Below are positions 1-6,410 of a stretch of DNA of 7,321 nucleotides, piece by piece. Every line of letters begins with the position of its first letter. The first letter of the stretch is position 1. Where the stretch lies: positions 1-7,321 of the forward strand of contig DAHVOH010000119.1 in assembly GCA_027318915.1 (NCBI GenBank). The letters are read 5' to 3'. The notes beneath the pieces were generated by a model. The model saw only the letters and a list, made by a program, of their open reading frames with translations, made no database searches and had not been told where the DNA came from. Made by a program: the position numbers and the translations under genes. The DNA is from Clostridiales bacterium (GTDB taxonomy: Bacteria; Bacillota_E; Sulfobacillia; Sulfobacillales; JAIMBI01).

Positions 1-755
1 CGTTGGCGACCATCGGCCGGTTGGTGCGGACAGACGCCGCCACGGCCATTCTCCAGCAAAACCGTCTCTACGCCGATACAGTGACCGCCGGCTTGAACGG
101 GCCGATTCCACTCGGGTCGGCCGTCCGCGCCGTTCGGCGCGCGCTGCGGGGAGTGGCTCTCCCACCCGGGTACCAAGTGCTGTTCGGTGGACAGGTGAAT
201 CAACAACACACGGCCTTCGGGCCGCTGTTGGGCGCGCTCGGCCTGTCGGTGCTGCTGGTCTACATGCTCATGGCGGCGCTCTATGAATCGTTGGTGCTGC
301 CGCTCGCCATCCTGATGACCGTCCCGCTGGCCAGCGTCGGGGCTCTCGGCGCGCTGGCGCTGACGGGGCAGACGCTGAACATCTTTTCCATCGTCGGTCT
401 CATCATGTTGATGGGCCTGGTGACCAAAAATGCGATCCTGTTGGTCGACTACACCCAGACCCTGCGCCGACGCGGCTACGACCGCCGGGCCGCGTTGGTG
501 GAGGCGGGCAAAACTCGACTGCGACCCATCGTGATGACGTCTGCGACCATGATTATGGCGATGTTGCCGCTGGCCCTCCACCTCGGTCCCGGGTCGGCCG
601 ATCACCAGCCGATGGCCATCGCTGTCATCGGTGGACTGGTCACCTCGACCCTGTTGACCCTCGGCATCATCCCGGTGGCCTACACCGTCGCCGACGACTG
701 GGTCTCTCGACCCATGCGGACGGCGAGCGGATCGACACCGACCGCCTACAACTGA
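1..755 (+). CDS. RND-family efflux transporter permease, C-terminal part (5' end outside window)
   Basis: This is the C-terminal ~250 residues of an inner-membrane RND (AcrB/HAE-1-like) proton-driven efflux permease. The reading frame is open to the left edge, so the TTG at position 3 is internal and not a start. Seen in sequence, numbering from that codon: the end of a periplasmic porter segment (LPPGYQVLFGGQ, 53-64), then hydrophobic segments matching TM8-TM12 (about 74-93, 98-119, 124-147, 176-194, 204-229). The family motif GLVTKNAILLVDY lies at 138-150; its Lys142 matches the TM10 lysine of the AcrB proton relay (K940). The RLRPIVMTS motif at 172-180 gives Arg172 and Thr179, with the same spacing as AcrB R971/T978. 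The short hydrophilic tail ends at TGA 753-755. The transport core looks intact. Substrate cannot be judged because most of the porter domain is missing. A membrane-fusion partner would be expected upstream, outside the window. Confidence 0.95.
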   Translation, partial: LATIGRLVRTDAATAILQQNRLYADTVTAGLNGPIPLGSAVRAVRRALRGVALPPGYQVLFGGQVNQQHTAFGPLLGALGLSVLLVYMLMAALYESLVLPLAILMTVPLASVGALGALALTGQTLNIFSIVGLIMLMGLVTKNAILLVDYTQTLRRRGYDRRAALVEAGKTRLRPIVMTSATMIMAMLPLALHLGPGSADHQPMAIAVIGGLVTSTLLTLGIIPVAYTVADDWVSRPMRTASGSTPTAYN

Positions 756-794
756 GCCGCGTGGCCTTCGCCTGACCGCGGATCAGGCCGCGCG

Positions 795-820
795 CGAGGC
801 GTCGGCAGGACGCCGCCTCG
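795..820. terminator. Hairpin after the RND gene, possible terminator
   Basis: CGAGGCG (795-801) and CGCCTCG (814-820) are perfect inverted arms with a 12-base loop; GTC/GAC inside the loop can extend the pairing with a bulge. It lies 40 bases after the efflux gene stop, between two convergent genes. No T-run follows on either strand, so a classical intrinsic terminator is not proven. Confidence 0.3.
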
Positions 821-869
821 AATCCGGGACGTCGAGCGGTCGAGGGGGTAGGCCGCCTTCAGGGCTGCC

Positions 870-903
870 CGGGAACACCGCGGCGGCCGCTTCCGGTTTC
901 CCG
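870..903. terminator. Strong hairpin between convergent genes, possible bidirectional terminator
   Basis: The left arm CGGGAA-C-ACCG (870-880) pairs with CGGTTTCCCG (894-903): ten base pairs with one bulged C, and a 13-base loop made of a GC palindrome (CGGCGGCCGCTTC). It sits 49 bases beyond the stop of the minus-strand solute-binding gene and about 115 bases past the efflux gene stop, where termination from both sides is needed. Neither side has a U-tract, so the role is inferred from position and stem strength. Confidence 0.4.
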
Positions 904-951
904 CCAGCGACCGCCGTCCATTCCCGATGGGGAGCGGCAGAACCGGCCCGA

Positions 952-2652
952 TCAGCGGCTCGGACTCCACGCGTTCGGATAGTAGAAGCCGGTGATGGGA
1001 TTGTACGAGTTCCTAAATCCCGTCAGCCCGCGGTTGACCTCAAACAGATTCGGGGCGTAGGGGACCCACAACACCGGGACTTGATTGGCCTCGTAGGCCA
1101 GAAACTGGTCGAATCGCCGCTGGATTTGCGCCGGAGATCCCGGCATATACGTTTCGTGAATCAAGTGGGTCATCGTGTTACTGGCATACCCGGCGTTGTT
1201 GGCCCCCGACGTCGGCAGGAAAAACTCGCCGCCGGTGGGGTAGAAATCGGGTCCGTAGATCCACCCGATGGTGTCGCCCATGGCCCATGTTGTCGGACTG
1301 GATTGGGTGGCTTCGGCGAAAATCGTGCCGCCCGATTCCGACTTGAGGCTGACGCGAATCCCTTCCTTCGCCCAGGTGCTGGCCAGGTATTCCATCTCGT
1401 TCTGGTAGGTGAGGGAACCGGACGGATAGAGGAGCGTGAATTTCAACTGCATGGCGCCCTTGGTCATAATCCCGTTGTGGAGGCGCCACCCATGCGATTC
1501 CAGGAGGCGCACGCCCTGGGCCGGATTGTAGCGCAGGGTCGCCAGGTGCGGGTCATCAAACACTGTCGGCGGTTCGGGCGGCACCTGATCATACTCCGGC
1601 GTCGCGAGCCCATGGTAGAGCGCTTTCACGATAGCCGGCTGGTTGATTCCCATCTGCAGCGCCTGACGCACATACGTCAGCGCGAACGCGCCGTTGACCT
1701 GAGCCGCATGCGCGTTCTCGTTGGGCGTGAGGTAGTTGAAGCCGAACGGGTAGATCACCCGCAGGTGATCCTGGCTCAACTGGCCTCGCGACGCGTAAAG
1801 CGAGAACGGCAGTGTGCCCACCTGAATCTCGCCCTTCTCCAGCGCCGTGAACTCCGCGGACGAGGACGTCACATATTGGAAGACCACCCGGAATTGCCCC
1901 TTGCGGCCGTAATAGTGGGGATTGGGAATGAAATCCCAGTAGATGTTGTCCGCGGTCCGGGAGAACTCATAGGGGCCGTCCACGACGCGGTAGACAGGGT
2001 TGCCGGGATTGTTGGCCACACTGAGAATGTACTGCAATTCCCGGGTCATGTTGTGCGGATAGCGGTTCCAGAGGAACGCCGGCATCGGGAAGATTTGCGT
2101 GAGACCGTTGTGCTCGAACCAGTTGGGATTCGTGGGCTGATTCAGCGTCACCACCACGGCATGAGGTCCGTCGGCGACCACGCTCTGCCAACGGGTGGGA
2201 ACCCCGCCCATGCCCGCCCCGCCATAGTACCAGGGCGGCGCGGGACTCGTCTGACTGGCGGCCCGAATGACGTCCCAGGCGAAGACCACGTCGCTGGCCG
2301 TGACCGCCCGACCGTCGGACCACTGAAGATTGGGCTTTAAGTAGACTTTGTACACCGTTCCGGACGCATTGGGCACGATGCGTTCGGCGACGGCCTGCTG
2401 AAAGCTGACCGCGTTGGTGTGGCTCACGTTGACGAGCGGCAGATACATGAGGTGGTTCATCTCCCCATTGAGCTCGGTAAAATCGGGCGCCGAGTTCATC
2501 GGGAACCAGAAATTCGGCGTGCCACCCGTGATGGCGACCACCACGGACTTCGGGCGGGCCGCCTGGCTGCTTGGCGCGGTGGTGCCGCAGGCGCTCAGCA
2601 GCGCGGCGCCTCCGAGTGCCACCACGGCCCCCACAAGGACTTTCGGAAACAT
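952..2652 (-). CDS. ABC transporter family 5 solute-binding lipoprotein (peptide/nickel type)
   Basis: Predicted 566-residue extracytoplasmic substrate-binding protein of the SBP_bac_5 (OppA/DppA/NikA) type, which captures oligopeptides, nickel chelates or similar solutes for an ABC importer. The ATG at 2652 is chosen because GGGAGG ends 7 bases before it and a signal peptide begins at once. The open frame extends upstream to 2853, but that extension is Arg-rich and lacks a signal. The signal is MFPK followed by a hydrophobic stretch and the lipobox L-S-A-C, with Cys22 as the lipidated residue. The family signature is at 110-126: QWSDG, then VTASDVVFAW. The C-terminal region (VPVLWVPYAPNLFEV, 525-539) is also typical, and full length fits the family. 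No permease or ATPase gene is in the window, so it is either an orphan or its partners lie elsewhere. The ligand cannot be told from the sequence. A TTGACG hexamer at 2754-2759 could be a -35 element, but I see no good -10 partner. Confidence 0.92.
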   Translation of the reverse strand: MFPKVLVGAVVALGGAALLSACGTTAPSSQAARPKSVVVAITGGTPNFWFPMNSAPDFTELNGEMNHLMYLPLVNVSHTNAVSFQQAVAERIVPNASGTVYKVYLKPNLQWSDGRAVTASDVVFAWDVIRAASQTSPAPPWYYGGAGMGGVPTRWQSVVADGPHAVVVTLNQPTNPNWFEHNGLTQIFPMPAFLWNRYPHNMTRELQYILSVANNPGNPVYRVVDGPYEFSRTADNIYWDFIPNPHYYGRKGQFRVVFQYVTSSSAEFTALEKGEIQVGTLPFSLYASRGQLSQDHLRVIYPFGFNYLTPNENAHAAQVNGAFALTYVRQALQMGINQPAIVKALYHGLATPEYDQVPPEPPTVFDDPHLATLRYNPAQGVRLLESHGWRLHNGIMTKGAMQLKFTLLYPSGSLTYQNEMEYLASTWAKEGIRVSLKSESGGTIFAEATQSSPTTWAMGDTIGWIYGPDFYPTGGEFFLPTSGANNAGYASNTMTHLIHETYMPGSPAQIQRRFDQFLAYEANQVPVLWVPYAPNLFEVNRGLTGFRNSYNPITGFYYPNAWSPSR

Positions 2653-2659
2653 TCTTGTG

Positions 2660-2665
2660 CCTCCC
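2660..2665 (-). promoter_or_regulatory. Ribosome binding site of the solute-binding lipoprotein gene
   Basis: GGGAGG on the minus strand, followed by CACAAGA and the ATG at 2652. It decides the start against the in-frame ATG at 2667, which overlaps it and has no such motif upstream. Confidence 0.8.
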
Positions 2666-2849
2666 ATCGCTGTTTGCTGACGCCGGGACTTGACGTTCCA
2701 GCCCATCCGTTTCGCCTTCGCCCCGCCGGGCGGGTGATCCTGCCGGCAACGGTCGTCAAATCCGCTTGTCCGCCGACGCCTCCGCGGCCGTGCACCCCGT
2801 CCGCCGCCGGGGACTTCATCCGCGATCGCGGACAGCCGAACAGGGGACG

Positions 2850-3650
2850 GCATCGCTGAGGCACTGCCAGCGGTGTCCGACAGCCCAGGGCGCGATGGGG
2901 CCGCGGCGGGTGGTCGAAGATCTCGATGGACTCACGGCTCGCCGCCCGGGCTTCCACCTGGGTCCGGAAAACACTCCGAGACACCCACACCGGCTTGGGC
3001 CGGGTGGGCTCGGACGCTCGCCACCGGCGTCGTCCGAGCCGTTTTCTTCCGAGTCCTGCTCGGGGTGATGCCGGAACGGGCGCGGCGGGTGGGCCACCTC
3101 GCCGCCGCGTACGGACGGCCGCGGGTGGAGGGGTGGGGTACGCCCAGCGGCGGGCGGCGCCGCGCGCTCCAGCGCCCGCCGCCCGTCCGCCTCCGGAAGG
3201 CCCGGTCGGAATCGGGGATGGCCCGGTGGCGGCGCCAGGGGCCCGGGGTCCGTCCGGCGCATGAACGGGTCTATGGTCTTCACGGCCATCCCCTCGCGGG
3301 CGCGCCGCCGGACCGCCTTGGGGACACCCAGAACGCCCGGCCGTCTTGGGGGAGACCGCCCGCCGGCGTCTGAGTCGGACGTGCCGCCGCGGCCTGGGCA
3401 CCGGGTGGGCGCGGCCCCTTGACCTCCGCATCACACGGCTGCCGGCTCAGCGGTGATGCCCTCATCAGGGTGATGGTCGACCAAGTCCCTTGGCGTGGCG
3501 TCCACGAGTCCCCCCGAACTCCACCGACATCAGCACGGACGGCCGGAGAAGCGCTCGGGCCGGTGATCCGCTTGGCAATGGCCGGACCCATCCAAGCCCG
3601 GATCGTCGGGGACGCCCTCTGTTGTCGTCGGTGATTGCGTCTCCGATAGA
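2850..3650 (-). pseudogene. IS3-family transposase OrfB pseudogene with frameshifts and lost catalytic residues
   Basis: No intact product. Read on the minus strand from high to low coordinates, the remnants are as follows. First frame: an HTH_21-like segment (about 3618-3440) including RQGTWSTITLMRASPLSRQ, which resembles the family's GI-VS--TVARLMRA-GL; then FWVSP...GW (3333-3286), resembling WV-DITYI-T-EGW. Second frame: AVKTIDPFMRR (about 3286-3254), resembling AVVLDLFSRR; ALERA (3172-3158); LH...SVRGGEVA (3130-3092), resembling LHHSDRGSQYA; and DDAGGE (3034-3017), resembling DNAVAE. Third frame: VFRTQVEARAASRE, then IEIFDHPPRPHRALGCRTP (2972-2868), resembling FRTRAEAR...IEIFYNRQRRHSALGYRTP. 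Of the DDE triad, the first Asp is lost, the second is Val (codon 3110-3112) and the Glu (3017-3019) remains. At least two frameshifts separate the parts. The total of ~800 bases matches a normal OrfB of about 270 residues. The C-terminal part is the surest; earlier parts rest on order and spacing. The alignments are by eye from memory of the family. Confidence 0.65.
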
Positions 3651-3690
3651 GCAGAGGGTCGGACTCTACGGGGGGCGGTTCCGGTCGGCT

Positions 3691-3911
3691 CCACGTCGCC
3701 AGGGACGTCACTTCGCTCGGGGGCCTGCAGGGTGGTGGCCGATCGCCGCAGACGTCTGGACCACCCGGTCCCCGAACGTCCCGCGGGCTCATGAGCGGCC
3801 GCTGGTTCCGCGACGGCCGGCCGAACGCGGGTCGGACCGGGATCGGTCCCGAAGCGCCAGGCGGCTTGCCGCCGGGGACAATCTTGTGCATGCTCGGGGT
3901 GCGTCCCGATC
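3691..3911 (-). pseudogene. Possible IS3 OrfA remnant (weak)
   Basis: Directly upstream of the OrfB ghost, in the same frame as its first part, a short run SGRTPSMHKIV (3909-3877) resembles the 'SGRSVSEIAREL' region of an IS3 OrfA helix-turn-helix. LMSPRD (3795-3778) falls where the LTPEER segment before the leucine zipper would be expected. The Leu-rich zipper itself cannot be recognised. The spacing is right for OrfA, but sequence similarity is slight in this G+C-rich DNA and chance is a real alternative. Confidence 0.25.
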
Positions 3912-3963
3912 CGTCCGAAGGGCCGGGCGGGGAGCGCGGGATCGCTTCGAACGCGGGAGGCGG
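3841..3963 (+). repeat. Imperfect direct repeats just upstream of the LigD-type polymerase gene
   Basis: GATCGGTCCCGAAG + CGCCAGGCGG (3841-3864) recurs as GATCCGTCCGAAG + GGCCGGGCGG (3908-3930), with three mismatches and one missing base. A poorer third copy (3940-3963) starts GATCG, has CGAA in the middle and ends AGGCGG, overlapping the ribosome binding site. The first copy also contains small hairpins, CGGGA-TCGG-TCCCG (3837-3850) and GGCGGC-TT-GCCGCC. They could be regulator sites for the gene beginning at 3969, or leftovers of the degenerate IS. No good -35/-10 pair is visible nearby. Confidence 0.35.
3955..3960 (+). promoter_or_regulatory. Ribosome binding site supporting a TTG start
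   Basis: GGGAGG ends 8 bases before the TTG at 3969. No ATG or GTG in this frame is as well placed, so this motif decides the start of the LigD-type polymerase. Confidence 0.75.
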
Positions 3964-3968
3964 CAGCG

Positions 3969-4898
3969 TTGGCAACCGAGGACAGAGTTCGCGCCGGAAG
4001 ACGCACCGTGGTGGTTCCCCATCCGAGCCGAGTGCTTTTTCCCGCCGACGGGATTACGAAGCGGGACCTAGTCTCCTACTACCTGGCCGTCGCGCCCTGG
4101 ATGCTTGAACATATCCGGGGTCGTCCCCTCATGGTGCAACGGTTTCCGGACGGCATCGACGCGGGTGGCTTTTATCAAAAGCAGCTCGGCACCACCTTTC
4201 CGACCTGGGTCGCGCGCGTCGAGGTCCCGCGCCGCGAGGGGGGCACCATCCTCCAGGCGGTCGGCAACGACGTCGCCGGGCTGACCGCACTGGCTGCCGA
4301 AGCCTGCGTGAGCTTTCATGCCTGGCTGAGCCGGAGCGACCACCTGGAGATGCCGGACCGCGTCGTGCTGGACCTCGACCCGCCCGGCACCGACTTCGAG
4401 ATGGTCCGCCAAACGGCGCTGACGCTGCGGGCCCTGCTTGACGAGCTGGGGCTGGTACCCTACGTGAAGACGACGGGATCGCGGGGACTCCATGTGGTGG
4501 CTCCCATCCTCCCTCGGACGGGGTTCGACGATGTGCGCGCGTTCGCCCGTCGGCTGGCCGAGGCGGCGGCACGACGCCTGCCCGGACTCGTCACCACCGA
4601 GCCCCGCAAAGCCGACCGCGGCGGGCGGCTCTATGTGGATGTGATGCGCAACGGCTATGGGCAGACCGCCGTCGCGCCATACTCGCTGCGGGCGCGGCCG
4701 GGAGCGCCGGCGGCAACCCCAATCGCCTGGGAGGAACTGCAGGACCCCGCGCTGGGGCCGCAGACCTTCAAATTCGCCGACGTGCCGGCGCGACTGGCGC
4801 AGCGGGGCGATCCCTGGGCGGGCATGGGGCAACACGCCCGGTCCCTGGCCGAGCCCCGGCGCCGCCTCGAAGGGCTGCTCGGCGCCTCATCCTCCTGA
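3969..4898 (+). CDS. Stand-alone LigD-type polymerase/primase domain (NHEJ, AEP superfamily)
   Basis: Predicted 309-residue protein made only of the LigD polymerase module (archaeo-eukaryotic primase fold). In the cytoplasm such enzymes fill and extend broken DNA ends, often with ribonucleotides, during Ku-dependent non-homologous end joining. Motifs in order: HPSRVLFP (18-25), ITKRDLVSYY (29-38), PLMVQRFPDGI (53-63), GFYQKQ (67-72), FHAWLSR (116-122), metal-binding VLDLDPP (133-139) with Asp135 and Asp137, TTGSRGLHVVAPI (168-180) with His175, VDV (223-225) with the third metal ligand Asp224, and TAVAPYSLRARPGAP (233-247). The aspartate positions nearly match those I recall for the mycobacterial LigD polymerase domain (D137, D139, D227). 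The start is TTG with GGGAGG 8 bases upstream. Length equals one domain; neither the ligase nor the 3'-phosphoesterase domain is present. No Ku or ligase gene is in the window, so partners must lie elsewhere. The stop overlaps a small hairpin (CCTCA/TGAGG, 4885-4900) and lies 20 bases from the convergent neighbour's stop. Confidence 0.93.
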   Translation: MATEDRVRAGRRTVVVPHPSRVLFPADGITKRDLVSYYLAVAPWMLEHIRGRPLMVQRFPDGIDAGGFYQKQLGTTFPTWVARVEVPRREGGTILQAVGNDVAGLTALAAEACVSFHAWLSRSDHLEMPDRVVLDLDPPGTDFEMVRQTALTLRALLDELGLVPYVKTTGSRGLHVVAPILPRTGFDDVRAFARRLAEAAARRLPGLVTTEPRKADRGGRLYVDVMRNGYGQTAVAPYSLRARPGAPAATPIAWEELQDPALGPQTFKFADVPARLAQRGDPWAGMGQHARSLAEPRRRLEGLLGASSS

Positions 4899-4918
4899 GG
4901 GGTGGCCATCGCCCGACC

Positions 4919-6286
4919 TCACTCGCCGCACCCCGGCCAACTGATGGACCACGTCGACCCGGAGTCCAGCAGAGTGACCTGCGTCAGCTGCGCGGGGCCG
5001 ATGCCTGCACGGCCAATTCCGTGCTCCCATGAAGACAGCCCGACGATGCCCTCGACCATCGTGCTCCCCTGACCGAGCGCGACGAATCGGCCCCGATCGT
5101 CGATGGCCGGAAACGGGATGCGGTAGACATACCCCACCGTGCCGGGCGGCGCCCCGAGGTATCCGGACGCGTTGAACCGTGATCCAGGAATGGGGGCGAA
5201 CCCCAGTCGGTTGAGCAGGCCGGCGTCGAACCATCCGTCCGCCCCGCCGGTGTCGATTATGGCCGGCACGACGGCAGTCCCCGCCGGACCCGTCAATTGG
5301 AGCGTGACGCGAAGCCGTGTGTTCACAATCGGCGCCGTCAGGGGAGGCGGGCAGGCACTCTGTCCCAGCTGCACGTCCACCGTTTTCGGCTCCCAGACGC
5401 CCGACAGCAGATACCACACCACGTGGCGGTGATAGTAGTCGACCTGGACCAAGTCTCCCGGTCGCGTCTCGGCCATGGCCGCGGTCAGCGCCTGGCAGTC
5501 GGGAATGGCCCAGTCCGCATGCCCGTCGGTCATGTCAATCAAACGATAGATGGTGTCGCCGACCGGGTCCGTCCGCTGGGTCGACCCGACCAGCCCCGCG
5601 GTGGCGGCGGGGGTGCCGGGGAGAGCCGTCACGATTTCGCATCCGCCCACGCCAAACCCGGCGGTGGGGTTGATGCCCACGATGCCCAAATATCCCGGCT
5701 GCCCGTCGTGAACCTGGAGCCAGGCGCTCACGGCCCGTTGGGCCTGCTGTTCCTCGGCAAGGGCTTCCGATTGAATGGCCAGTGCCGTAGCCACTGCGTG
5801 CTGCGCCGCCTGCACGGCGTCTCGAACATTGGCGGGAGCCGACCCGGTCGCTCCCTGCACGATCGCCAGGGCATGAAGGGCTTGTGCGAGCGCCGCCTGG
5901 GCTCCGGGAACTGCGGCTTGAATAGCGGCCACCGAGCTCCTGGCCGCCGCGAGCGCTCCGGCCGGGCTGGGAGCCGTGGGGATCCGGGCCGATGTCAGCG
6001 CGGAGAGCGCCAGGGCGCGCGCCATCGCGCTCTCAGCCGACGCCCACGCCGTCTGCACGCGTCCCGCCGCCGCGCGCGCCACGACCGCATCGCGCTCCGC
6101 AGCACGCGCCGCTGTTTGGGCGCTACCCGAGCCGGCGGTCCCCGAACCCACGGTGGTCACCAAGGTGCCGGCGGCCTCAGCCCCGCACCCGACCAGCAGA
6201 GCCGTGCCGGCCAGAGTCGCCAGGAGCACGGCGCCCCACCGTCCCAGAAACCGCCCCCACAACACCGACAGTGATGAACGCCGCAT
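4919..6286 (-). CDS. Predicted lipoprotein with PDZ-like and retropepsin-like aspartic protease domains
   Basis: Predicted 455-residue envelope protease; no named gene recognised. Start ATG 6286, with AGGGGG 5 bases upstream. The N-terminus MRRSSLSVLWGRFLGRW is followed by a hydrophobic core and lipobox L-V-G-C (Cys34), so it is probably anchored outside the membrane. Residues 50-190 are very Ala-rich and helical, possibly coiled coil, acting as stalk or spacer. About 198-300 looks like a PDZ domain: YLGIVGI, then EIVTALPGTPAATAGL (217-232), GD at 243-244, and ALTAAMAETRPGDLVQVDYY (266-285). About 318-455 resembles a retroviral-type aspartic protease: VVPAIIDTGGADGWFD (339-354) holds the D-T-G at 345-347, and EGIVGL (412-417) fits the hydrophobic-hydrophobic-Gly element of the fold. 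One DTG implies a homodimeric active site. Inferred role: regulated proteolysis of exported proteins; substrate unknown. The familiar bacterial arrangement puts the PDZ after the protease, whereas here it precedes it. Antisense frames over this gene are composition artefacts. Confidence 0.8.
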   Translation of the reverse strand: MRRSSLSVLWGRFLGRWGAVLLATLAGTALLVGCGAEAAGTLVTTVGSGTAGSGSAQTAARAAERDAVVARAAAGRVQTAWASAESAMARALALSALTSARIPTAPSPAGALAAARSSVAAIQAAVPGAQAALAQALHALAIVQGATGSAPANVRDAVQAAQHAVATALAIQSEALAEEQQAQRAVSAWLQVHDGQPGYLGIVGINPTAGFGVGGCEIVTALPGTPAATAGLVGSTQRTDPVGDTIYRLIDMTDGHADWAIPDCQALTAAMAETRPGDLVQVDYYHRHVVWYLLSGVWEPKTVDVQLGQSACPPPLTAPIVNTRLRVTLQLTGPAGTAVVPAIIDTGGADGWFDAGLLNRLGFAPIPGSRFNASGYLGAPPGTVGYVYRIPFPAIDDRGRFVALGQGSTMVEGIVGLSSWEHGIGRAGIGPAQLTQVTLLDSGSTWSISWPGCGE

Positions 6287-6291
6287 GCTGA

Positions 6292-6297
6292 CCCCCT
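6292..6297 (-). promoter_or_regulatory. Ribosome binding site of the PDZ/aspartic protease gene
   Basis: AGGGGG on the minus strand, then TCAGC and ATG at 6286. It favours this start, which also opens the signal peptide, over the in-frame ATG at 6382, whose extension lacks a signal sequence. Confidence 0.65.
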
Positions 6298-6364
6298 GCC
6301 GCGGTCGACTCCCCGCCCAACACACCCGTCCCCCGACCCCACACGACGGCGCCGGTTCCCTAGT

Positions 6365-6409
6365 CCTGACAAAATTCGGCATTGCCGCTCACAATTCCTG
6401 CCGGTCAGG
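6365..6409. promoter_or_regulatory. Operator-like nested inverted repeats upstream of the protease gene
   Basis: CCTGAC (6365-6370) and GTCAGG (6404-6409) form inverted arms around a perfect 11-base palindrome CGGCATTGCCG (6377-6387) and an A+T-richer patch, the only such patch nearby. On the minus strand, GGAATTGTGAGCGG (6398-6385) equals one side of the classical lac operator, but the other half is absent. The site lies about 80-125 bases upstream of the protease start, where a promoter or operator is expected. No convincing -10 hexamer was found. The 11-mer GCCGGTCAGGT at 6400-6410 recurs at 6606-6616. Confidence 0.35.
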
Positions 6410-6410
6410 T

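Larger units (their letters stand above)
2840..3950 (-). mobile_element. Degenerate IS3-family insertion sequence (fossil), ends not found
   Basis: This 1.1 kb stretch contains no intact gene, yet successive minus-strand frames carry eroded IS3-family transposase motifs in the correct order and nearly the correct spacing. Its length is close to the 1.2-1.5 kb of IS3 elements. It fills the gap between the ligD-type gene and the solute-binding gene. I could not identify terminal inverted repeats or a target-site duplication, so the limits are approximate. The motif evidence is in the two pseudogene entries. Confidence 0.5.

Noticed and set aside
1081..2340. Long plus-strand frame (419 codons) opposite the solute-binding gene
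   Set aside because: It is antisense to a gene with a clear signal peptide, ribosome site and family signature. Its translation is Arg/His/Gly-rich with no motif, as expected of high-GC antisense frames.
2754..2759. TTGACG as a promoter for the solute-binding gene
   Set aside because: A fair -35 hexamer, but no acceptable -10 sequence lies 15-19 bases downstream, so it is not listed as a feature.
2595..3434. Minus-strand 279-codon frame as an intact gene
   Set aside because: Only the part around 2862-2972 resembles a protein family (the IS3 transposase C-terminus). The rest is Arg/Pro/Ala-rich and the matching upstream transposase parts lie in other frames, so it is a pseudogene fragment.
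3419..3634. Small plus-strand frame as a possible small protein
   Set aside because: No ribosome site or motif, and the opposite strand here carries the HTH part of the IS3 OrfB ghost, which explains the DNA better.
4068..4835. Minus-strand frame inside the LigD-type polymerase gene
   Set aside because: Shadow of a strongly supported gene, with no motif of its own.
5297..6274. Long plus-strand frame (325 codons) opposite the PDZ/aspartic protease gene
   Set aside because: Antisense shadow. The translation is Arg/Gly-rich without motifs, while the minus strand has the lipobox, PDZ and DTG elements.
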